Shown here: positions 1 to 5,051 of the stretch, piece after piece
Layout of the letters: the number at the start of each line of letters is the position of its first letter
Numbering within the stretch: the first letter of the stretch is position 1
Origin: CAYWJA01 sp964458485
Lineage (GTDB): Bacteria; Patescibacteriota; Gracilibacteria; UM-FILTER-43-11
Assembly (NCBI GenBank): GCA_964458485.1
Contig: CAYWJA010000049.1
Location: forward strand, 1-6,276
Direction: 5' to 3'
DNA length: 6,276 nucleotides
Notes under the pieces: model-generated
Databases searched by the model: none
Told to the model about the DNA's origin: nothing
What the model saw: only the letters and a program-made list of their open reading frames with translations
Translations under genes and position numbers: made by a program

Positions 1-371
1 ACCTCTCTTGATTCTGTAGTTTTTTCTACTCTTGGTTTTGCTGCTGCTATTGTTGGCCGCCCATTTTGCCCCTTCGCCTTATCCAGCATTTTTGAGTACT
101 TTTCTATTTCATGTTTTAATGCAGCCAACCTTCCTGTGGGACGATCTTGCGGTTTTTCTTTTCTTAATTTTGCCGCCTCTTTTTTTGCCCAATCTACGTA
201 ACTTTCTACCTTTTCTTTGTTTAATGCCTTTCCTTTGGGTTTTTCGGGTTGCGCTTCAGCTTTTTCACCTGTAGCTCTTTCCGTATGCGTTCCGGGAGGT
301 GTCATATTAACAAATTTGTGCCTATTAAAAAATCTAGAGACAACGGATAATGTATTAAATATATTTTTCAT
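1..371 (-). CDS. Unrecognised Lys/Ala/Glu-rich protein, 5' part only (runs off left edge)
   Basis: The minus strand is open from an ATG at 371 to the window edge: 123 codons without a stop, so the C-terminus is missing. The protein starts MKNIFNTLSVVSRFFNRHKF and then becomes hydrophilic and strongly charged (residues 30-123 rich in K, E, A, P, Q). Residues about 50-105 look helical and could form a coiled coil; no signal peptide, membrane segment or catalytic motif is visible. A second in-frame ATG (residue 23, base 305) is a possible alternative start. I prefer 371 because a good minus-strand promoter lies at 455-483. There is no Shine-Dalgarno sequence at either start. It is transcribed divergently from rel. 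I do not recognise the family; a nucleic-acid-binding or structural role would be a guess from composition alone. The plus-strand frame over this stretch is Phe/Leu-rich, as expected for the shadow of such a gene. Confidence 0.7.
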   Translation of the reverse strand, partial: MKNIFNTLSVVSRFFNRHKFVNMTPPGTHTERATGEKAEAQPEKPKGKALNKEKVESYVDWAKKEAAKLRKEKPQDRPTGRLAALKHEIEKYSKMLDKAKGQNGRPTIAAAKPRVEKTTESRE

Positions 372-396
372 GATTTTTTTTATTATTTAAATCCCC

Positions 397-440
397 AATT
401 GGATCACCAATCGGATCACCAATCGGATCACCAATTTGGT
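397..440. repeat. 12-base tandem repeat in the divergent gap, leader of the minus-strand gene
   Basis: Three consecutive 12-base units AATYGGATCACC occupy 397-408, 409-420 and 421-432; the first has T and the other two have C at position 4. The array is flanked by small palindromes: CCAATTGG at 395-402 and ACCAATTTGGT at 430-440. It lies downstream of the predicted promoter at 455-483 and so would be transcribed into the 5' leader of the gene starting at 371. AATTGG and CCAATT stretches on either side could pair in RNA. It may be an operator array or a leader structure; the sequence alone does not decide. Confidence 0.85.
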
Positions 441-454
441 ATTATTATCTAATA

Positions 455-483
455 ATTATAACATATTTAAAATATAAAGTAAA
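455..483 (-). promoter_or_regulatory. Predicted sigma70-type promoter of the gene starting at 371
   Basis: Read on the minus strand, TTTACT (483-478) is followed after 17 bases by TATAAT (460-455). The -10 is preceded by TGT, giving an extended -10 TGTTATAAT. Transcription would start near 448 and give a leader of about 77 bases containing the 12-base repeat array. The region is very AT-rich, so chance matches are possible, but spacing and -10 are both consensus. Confidence 0.5.
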
Positions 484-514
484 TACCTAACTTACAATCC
501 AATATGGCATTTAT

Positions 515-534
515 ATATTTTTAATTAAAAATAT
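515..534. promoter_or_regulatory. Perfect 20-base AT palindrome next to the rel promoter
   Basis: ATATTTTTAATTAAAAATAT is a perfect inverted repeat of 10+10 bases. It ends one base before the -35 of the predicted rel promoter. It could be a repressor or activator site, or act as an A/T-rich UP-like element. AT-rich DNA makes palindromes likelier, so function is unproven. Confidence 0.45.
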
Positions 535-535
535 T

Positions 536-563
536 TTGCTGTAACTAATAAACATGCTAAAAT
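536..563 (+). promoter_or_regulatory. Predicted extended -10 promoter of rel
   Basis: TTGCTG (536-541, weak -35) is followed after 16 bases by TAAAAT (558-563), preceded by TGC, giving the extended -10 TGCTAAAAT. Transcription would start near 570 and leave a leader of about 18 bases, A/T only near the start codon and with no Shine-Dalgarno sequence. The weak -35 is typical of extended -10 promoters. Confidence 0.45.
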
Positions 564-587
564 ATAAAAATCTTATTAAATTTATAT

Positions 588-2765
588 ATGGGCAACGGCA
601 CCACAATAGAAAAAATCATCAAAAAGGTGAAAATATACTTGCCCACTTTAGATGCAGATAGGGTAAGATCTGCATATGAATTTGCCAACAAAGCACATAA
701 AGGGCAAGCTAGGTTGTCTGGTGAGCCTTATATCAAGCACCCTTTAGAGGTTACTAATATACTCGTTTCATTAAAACCTGATGAAGATTCAATTATTGCA
801 GGCCTACTTCATGATGTTCTTGAGGATACACCAACGGAAATAGGCGAAATTAAAAAAAACTTTGGTGAAAACCTTGTCCCACTTTTGAAGGGGCTGGAAA
901 AATTAGGTAAAGTTTATTATAGGGGGCAAGAAAGACAGGTGGAAAACTTACGTAAGATGTTCCTGGCTATGGCCAAAGACATACGAGTAATTTTAATAAA
1001 ATTGGCAGACAGGTTGCATAACATGCGAACTCTCCACCATCTGGATAATCCGGATAAGCGCAAACGAATAGCTAGTGAAACTCTAAATGTATATTCACCA
1101 ATAGCTTCTAGGCTTGGTATTTACAAAATAAAGAATGAACTTGATACTTTATGTTTCCAATATTTATATCCAAATGATTATACCCGCCTTAAAAAAGAGT
1201 TGGATGAAATGATCGGGAAACAGAATACTACAATAAAAAATAGTAAAACTGCGCTTCTTAAAGCTTTGAACAAGGTTGGAGTAAATGCAATCATCGAGGG
1301 TAGAATCAAAAATCCATATAGTATTTATAAAAAATTAAGAAAAAAAGACAAAAATTATGTATCCGAATTATATGATATTTTTGCCCTAAGAATTATTGTA
1401 GATAATGAAGCGCAGTGCTATCAGGTTCTTGGGCTAATACATAAGCATTGGACACCTCTTTCCAGGCGTTTTAAAGATTATATTGCTATACCAAAAACTA
1501 ACGAATATCAGAGTCTGCATACAACATTAATAGGGCTATGCCCAAGATTGCATAATCAGCCTATTGAAATACAAATTCGAACTCATGAAATGAATGAGGT
1601 TGCTGAATTCGGTATAGCTGCACACTGGCATTATGAAGAAGGTAAGAGTGCCAGGGTCATTGATCAAAGCAAGCTTGCTTGGGTCCAGAGCTTAGTGGAT
1701 TTACATGAAAATTTAAAAAGCAATGCAGAATTTATTGAGTCTTTAAGTGTTGATATTTTTCATGATCGTATTTTTATACTTACACCAAAGGGTGACGTTT
1801 TAGATTTGCCATACAATGCAACCCCTATTGACTTTGCATATGGTATTCATACTAGCGTCGGTAATAGCTGCAAGGGTGCGAAGGTCAATGGCAGGATTGT
1901 GCCTCTGGACTATAGATTAAAAAATGGACAAGTGGTTGAGATACTGACAAGTAATACCGAACAACCAAATCGCTATTGGCTTTCTTTTGTTATTACATCA
2001 CATGCAAAGTCGCGCATTAAACAATGGTTCAATGCTCAAGACAAAGAAAAAATCTTACGAATTGGTAAGGACCTAATCAATAAAAAATTAAAACAATTTA
2101 ACTGCCCATTGCTTGATCCAAATTTGAGTATATTTAAAATTTATGGCGGTGAAAAACTTTCCATACGTGAAAGAGAGAATGTAATTGAAAGGGTTGGTAA
2201 TGGTTCATTAAATCCATCTGATGTTATTAAAAAAGTTCTAGACGTTGAACATTTTATGAAACAGACATCCAAAAAGCAGATGTCAAAAGAGGTATTATCT
2301 GAAAGTGTCAATTTTGAAGAAAAAAAGCCAGAAATACTTATTACAGGAGAAAAGGGCTATAAAACCCAAATAGCTTCATGTTGTACGCCTACACCTGAGA
2401 ATAAAATTATTGGCTACATAACCCGTGGTCGTGGTGTTACTATCCACAGGCAAGGCTGTAAGGTATTAAACGGACTTGATGCAGAACGACTTATTAGGAC
2501 AAATTGGAGCACGAAGAGGGTGCCAAAATATACAGCAAAATTAAAAATAGAACGCCGTTCCAGGATCGGAATGCTGAGAGATGTTGCTGAAATATTTGCA
2601 CAAAATGAATTGCCAATTTTGGATATAGAAAATATAAGAGAAGAGGGGACAGACAAAGGGCATCTTATAATTACTGTGAGCTTAGACTGTTTCGATACCT
2701 TAAATGACCTCATCCGCCAATTAGAAAATGTTGATGGGGTATTTAGTGTAAAGGAAATTGATTAA
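588..2765 (+). CDS. rel: Bifunctional (p)ppGpp synthetase/hydrolase, RelA/SpoT family (Rel)
   Basis: Cytosolic enzyme of the stringent response. It makes (p)ppGpp from ATP and GDP/GTP and hydrolyses it. Its 725 residues match the usual length of long Rel proteins and all domains are present. The HD hydrolase domain (about 25-180) keeps R42, H51, H75-D76, E79-D80, D141 and N145 (motifs SGEPYIKHP, LLHDVLEDT, KLADRLHNMRTL), so hydrolysis should be active. The synthetase domain (about 235-350) has GRIKNPYSIYKK, D263, RFKD at 294-297, YQSLHT at 307-312 and EIQIRT at 327-332. RFKD rather than EXDD is the mark of bifunctional enzymes. TGS domain about 392-455; helical domain about 460-560; CC-type domain about 590-628 with C598-C599, H620 and C624; ACT domain about 648-725. 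E306 replaces the glycine usual in NGYQSLHT. The ATG at 588 fits the family N-terminus; there is no Shine-Dalgarno sequence. Ends TAA. Convergent with tig. Confidence 0.96.
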   Translation: MGNGTTIEKIIKKVKIYLPTLDADRVRSAYEFANKAHKGQARLSGEPYIKHPLEVTNILVSLKPDEDSIIAGLLHDVLEDTPTEIGEIKKNFGENLVPLLKGLEKLGKVYYRGQERQVENLRKMFLAMAKDIRVILIKLADRLHNMRTLHHLDNPDKRKRIASETLNVYSPIASRLGIYKIKNELDTLCFQYLYPNDYTRLKKELDEMIGKQNTTIKNSKTALLKALNKVGVNAIIEGRIKNPYSIYKKLRKKDKNYVSELYDIFALRIIVDNEAQCYQVLGLIHKHWTPLSRRFKDYIAIPKTNEYQSLHTTLIGLCPRLHNQPIEIQIRTHEMNEVAEFGIAAHWHYEEGKSARVIDQSKLAWVQSLVDLHENLKSNAEFIESLSVDIFHDRIFILTPKGDVLDLPYNATPIDFAYGIHTSVGNSCKGAKVNGRIVPLDYRLKNGQVVEILTSNTEQPNRYWLSFVITSHAKSRIKQWFNAQDKEKILRIGKDLINKKLKQFNCPLLDPNLSIFKIYGGEKLSIRERENVIERVGNGSLNPSDVIKKVLDVEHFMKQTSKKQMSKEVLSESVNFEEKKPEILITGEKGYKTQIASCCTPTPENKIIGYITRGRGVTIHRQGCKVLNGLDAERLIRTNWSTKRVPKYTAKLKIERRSRIGMLRDVAEIFAQNELPILDIENIREEGTDKGHLIITVSLDCFDTLNDLIRQLENVDGVFSVKEID

Positions 2766-2774
2766 TATCAGATG

Positions 2775-2849
2775 GTGGCTAGAGTTGTGGCTAGAGTTGT
2801 AGTTTGTAACCCACAATTCTAGCAACGATTCTAGCCACAACTCGAATCA
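2775..2849. repeat. Repeat-built hairpin between convergent rel and tig; possible bidirectional terminator
   Basis: Two tandem 12-base units GTGGCTAGAGTT (2775-2786, 2787-2798) are followed by inverted copies. GAGTTGTGGCTAGA (2782-2795) is perfectly complementary to TCTAGCCACAACTC (2830-2843), and pairing continues inward to 2800/2825 with two G-U pairs, giving a stem of about 19 pairs. It fills the gap after both genes, so it would form in either transcript. Neither side has the run of T expected of an intrinsic terminator, so a terminator role is inferred from position only. The right end includes the TGA stop of tig and carries a 16-base border shared with the repeat upstream of the TPR gene. 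Confidence 0.75.
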
Positions 2850-4133
2850 TTTAGAAAGCATATCGATGAGCTTGTCCGCGGCAAGGTTATGACGAAGGAA
2901 CTCAGCATTTTCCTTGTTCTTATAATGCTCCTTAATTTTTTTCTGTTGATCTTTGGGGTGAGGGGCTGCTATTTCCTTAATCTTTGCTTCTACATCTTTA
3001 TCTGCAACTGTAACCTTAGCGTCTTTAATAATCTCCTGCACACCTAAACGAGCTATAATACGATCTTCAGCGCCTTTGCTATGATCTTTTTTAAAATCGT
3101 CTTCAGTTTTTTTAATATGTGTTAGAAACTGCTCCCATTCTATACCCTGCTGAGCAATACGTTGTTTCTGTTCCTCCAACATACCTTCAACCTCTTGCTC
3201 TATTAGCACCTCTGGCACCTCCACCTTGGTAATCTTGAGTATTTCACTAACTACTGCATTATCATGCTCCTGTTGATTACGATTAGTTATTTCGGCCTTA
3301 AGATCATCCTCAACTACCTTCTCAAACTCTTTAATGCTCATTTTTTTACCTGTTGCCTTCTCTATCAATGTCTCATTTAATTCTTGTTCTATTTTTTCCT
3401 CCAGGCGATTTAAAGTTATTTTAAATTTCACCTTTTTGCCCTTCATTGGTTCGCTGTGGTAATCTTTCGGGAATGTAATTTGTTCTTCTTTGGTCTCATT
3501 TTTAGACATACCCACAATGGCATCCTCAAAGCCCGGAACCATTGTTTTACTACCAAGTATAATAGGATGATTTTTGCTAGTAGTATTTGGGATTGTATTA
3601 CCTTTTTCATCAAAACCTTCGAAGGCAATTTCTGCACGATCTCCCTTTTTAGCCTTGCGATCAACATCTTTCCATTCTGCAAAGCGCTCTATTATCATTT
3701 TAATAGTTTCTTCAATATTCTTTTTTTCTACCTTAACAGGCTTTCGTTTTACTTTAATTTTTTTATAATTACCTATTTTTACATCCGGCATAACAGCTAC
3801 AGTTGCAATATAAACAAAATCTTCGTCTTTTTTTGAAATATCAGACTTGATTTCAACATTAGGCCTGGCAATAACTTTCAAATCATTTCCTTTGACAGCT
3901 TCTGAGTAAGTTTGTGGTAATACGAGGTCCAGAGTCGCACCTTTTAAAACGTCTAATTCCACATTCTGCAGAATCACATCTTCTGGTATATGTCCTGTTC
4001 GGAAGCCTTGAACTTTCATTTTTTTGCCAAGTTCCATCAGCGCTTTTTTCTCCCATTTTTTATACACATCATATGGAACGGTGATCGTTAATTGTACTTC
4101 AGATTTCGGGAGTTCTTTAATGTCGACTTTCAT
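2847..4133 (-). CDS. tig: Trigger factor, ribosome-associated chaperone and prolyl isomerase
   Basis: Cytosolic chaperone that docks at the ribosomal exit tunnel and shields nascent chains. Its 428 residues match the family length. The ribosome-binding domain (about 1-115) carries the signature GFRTGHIP at 43-50, aligned with the canonical GFRxGxxP docking loop (F44, R45 kept). The FKBP-type PPIase domain spans about 161-245 (KKGDRAEIAFEGFDEKG, LGSKTMVPGFEDAIVGM). The rest, about 246-428, is the helical SurA-like substrate cradle, rich in K and E. The start at 4133 fits the family N-terminus (MKVDIKELPKSEVQLTITVP). The leader is A/T-rich without a Shine-Dalgarno sequence. A promoter lies at 4167-4195. 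The stop is TGA, and its three bases belong to a repeat border. No clpP or clpX, common neighbours of tig, follows; rel converges instead. Confidence 0.95.
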   Translation of the reverse strand: MKVDIKELPKSEVQLTITVPYDVYKKWEKKALMELGKKMKVQGFRTGHIPEDVILQNVELDVLKGATLDLVLPQTYSEAVKGNDLKVIARPNVEIKSDISKKDEDFVYIATVAVMPDVKIGNYKKIKVKRKPVKVEKKNIEETIKMIIERFAEWKDVDRKAKKGDRAEIAFEGFDEKGNTIPNTTSKNHPIILGSKTMVPGFEDAIVGMSKNETKEEQITFPKDYHSEPMKGKKVKFKITLNRLEEKIEQELNETLIEKATGKKMSIKEFEKVVEDDLKAEITNRNQQEHDNAVVSEILKITKVEVPEVLIEQEVEGMLEEQKQRIAQQGIEWEQFLTHIKKTEDDFKKDHSKGAEDRIIARLGVQEIIKDAKVTVADKDVEAKIKEIAAPHPKDQQKKIKEHYKNKENAEFLRHNLAADKLIDMLSK

Positions 4134-4159
4134 AATTAATTGATTAAAAGATTACAAAC

Positions 4160-4178
4160 GTCCCGTATTATACGGGAC
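4160..4178. promoter_or_regulatory. 19-base palindrome enclosing the tig -10 element
   Basis: GTCCCGTATTATACGGGAC has perfect 8-base arms around a 3-base centre. Read on the minus strand its centre is TATAAT, the predicted tig -10. A protein bound to both arms would cover the -10 and the start point. Alternatively it is a hairpin at the very 5' end of the transcript or a small dispersed repeat. It does not match the CIRCE heat-shock operator. Confidence 0.6.
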
Positions 4179-4195
4179 TATTTACCCATTGTCAT
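4167..4195 (-). promoter_or_regulatory. Predicted sigma70-type promoter of tig
   Basis: On the minus strand ATGACA (4195-4190, five of six to TTGACA) is followed after 17 bases by perfect TATAAT (4172-4167). Transcription would start near 4160, giving a leader of about 27 bases before the ATG at 4133. The -35 lies on the edge of the palindrome at 4194-4214. Confidence 0.6.
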
Positions 4196-4214
4196 CCTGA
4201 ACTTGATTCAGGAT
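4194..4214. repeat. Short palindromic repeat resembling known dispersed bacterial repeats
   Basis: Perfect 8-base arms ATCCTGAA and TTCAGGAT enclose a 5-base loop CTTGA, preceded by GTC and followed by CC. From memory, near-identical palindromes (GTCATCCTGAA...TTCAGGATC) are scattered in many copies in the genomes of several bacteria, including alphaproteobacteria. This window holds a single copy, so its dispersed nature here is inferred. It overlaps the tig -35. Confidence 0.6.
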
Positions 4215-4377
4215 CCATGTGATTAAGTAATTGTATTATTACCTCCTTGTCAATAATCAAACTTACTGAATATGCGAATATATTCGTAATATCAGCAAAT
4301 AAGATTATTAGTTTATTGGTAATATAATCATCTTTTCATTCTATGACAAATTGTAATCTGAAACAGCAATAGGAAAG
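4215..4377. other. AT-rich gap downstream of the TPR gene, no gene seen
   Basis: This stretch completes the 244-base gap between the TPR lipoprotein and tig. It has no plausible coding frame. It contains a small palindrome CGAATATATTCG around 4276-4287 and weak AT-rich inverted repeats, none with a clear terminator layout. Minus-strand AAGGAGGT (4248-4241) is a perfect Shine-Dalgarno sequence with no start codon at a suitable distance; the next ATG, 23 bases on, opens only an 8-codon frame. Confidence 0.5.
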
Positions 4378-4911
4378 CTATTTTTGAGCTTCTTTCAATT
4401 TCTTCAACGCCTTCTCTGTAGGTATGTCAGACTTAATAAATGTTTTTTTCCACAATTCGTAATAATCTTCTGCTTTTTTAAAATTTTTGTCCTTAATATA
4501 TGCCCATGTTATATCGTATAAATATTTGGTTTCTTTAAATTTATTAATTAAAATTGTATATTGCTTCACTGCATCATCATATTCACTGACTTTTTCGTAT
4601 AAACGACCGAGATTATTATGTAGGGCACCGGAATTCATACCGGTTGCAATAGCATCTTTATACACTTGTTCTGCCCTTTTTAGATTGCCCAGCTTCTCAT
4701 ATGAGCGAGCCAAATTAATATAGGCCATACTTTCACCCATGCCATCTTTACGGATTTGCTGAGCCAGAGTATCCTTAATGATTTTAACTTCATTTTCTAT
4801 CTTAGTTTTTGCCTCTGGAGTAAGCTTAGTGTCCACCTTCCATTTGGACTGGCAGGCGGTTAGAGATAGGGCTATTAAGATAGTGATTATGAATGTAGTG
4901 AATTTTTTCAT
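4378..4911 (-). CDS. Small TPR lipoprotein
   Basis: 177 residues. MKKFTTFIITILIALSLTAC is a typical lipoprotein signal peptide with lipobox LTAC and lipidation at C20, so the product should be membrane-anchored outside the cytoplasm. The rest is helical with about three tetratricopeptide repeats: 62-93 (NLARSYEKLGNLKRAEQVYKDAI), 95-128 (ALHNNLGRLYEKVSEYDDAV) and a divergent one 130-163. The tail is lysine-rich. TPRs bind proteins; the partner is unknown. A longer frame opens at 5031, but its extra 40 residues are translated repeat DNA and would bury the signal peptide, so 4911 is chosen. There is no Shine-Dalgarno sequence; 11-base repeats begin 8 bases upstream of the ATG. It follows the FN3 gene by 140 bases on the same strand and may be co-transcribed, or use a weak promoter within the repeats (TATTAT at 4978-4973). 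Stop TAG. Confidence 0.85.
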   Translation of the reverse strand: MKKFTTFIITILIALSLTACQSKWKVDTKLTPEAKTKIENEVKIIKDTLAQQIRKDGMGESMAYINLARSYEKLGNLKRAEQVYKDAIATGMNSGALHNNLGRLYEKVSEYDDAVKQYTILINKFKETKYLYDITWAYIKDKNFKKAEDYYELWKKTFIKSDIPTEKALKKLKEAQK

Positions 4912-5034
4912 GATTCGAATTGTGGGGCAGTTGTGGGGCAGTTGTGGGGCAGTTGTGGGGCGGGTTGTGGTTATAATAAGTCCACAATTCGCCCAACAAA
5001 ATGAAATGATGCCCAACAATTCGCCCAACAACTC
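4911..5034. repeat. Composite tandem and inverted repeat filling the FN3-TPR gap
   Basis: Four 11-base units TTGTGGGGCAG run from 4920 to 4963 (the last has CGG at its end). A central AT segment with TTATAATAAG (4971-4980) follows. Then come 12-base units in the opposite sense: GCCCAACAATTC (5011-5022) and GCCCAACAACTC (5023-5034), with a partial copy at 4991-4999. CGAATTGTGG (4916-4925) is perfectly complementary to CCACAATTCG (4982-4991), and TTGTGGGGC pairs with GCCCAACAA with one mismatch, so the whole block can fold on itself. It is GC-rich in an AT-rich setting. The left border ATGATTCGAATTGTGG (4910-4925) overlaps the start codon of the TPR gene and matches the border of the repeat at the end of tig. 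It could terminate, attenuate or insulate transcription between the two genes. Confidence 0.85.
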
Positions 5035-5051
5035 GGTCCACTATTGGTAAG

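Noticed and set aside
32..274. Plus-strand open frame for an 80-residue Leu/Phe-rich, membrane-like peptide
   Set aside because: It is the antisense shadow of the longer minus-strand frame 371-1; Lys/Glu/Ala codons read backwards give Phe/Leu. It has no promoter or ribosome site.
391..440. CRISPR-like array
   Set aside because: Units are 12 bases, directly adjacent, with no spacers and no cas genes nearby.
2847..2849. UGA as a sense (glycine) codon with tig extending further
   Set aside because: Reading through would carry tig across the hairpin and into the antisense of rel; the family length and C-terminus fit the UGA stop.
3443..3836. Overlapping open frames in other frames and on the opposite strand of tig
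   Set aside because: They lie wholly inside the well-supported trigger factor gene and show no protein-like pattern of their own.
4191..4248. Tiny minus-strand frame (8 codons from ATG at 4218) after the perfect AAGGAGGT
   Set aside because: The spacing of about 23 bases is too long for the site to serve that ATG, and the frame is just the palindromic repeat. It may be a remnant of a lost gene start, but nothing supports a gene.
4254..4377. Intrinsic terminator after the TPR gene
   Set aside because: Only weak AT-rich inverted repeats are present, with no GC stem followed by a T-run on the minus strand.
4912..5031. N-terminal extension of the TPR lipoprotein starting at 5031
   Set aside because: The extra 40 residues are translated repeat DNA and would place the lipoprotein signal peptide internally; the ATG at 4911 gives a standard signal peptide with lipobox.
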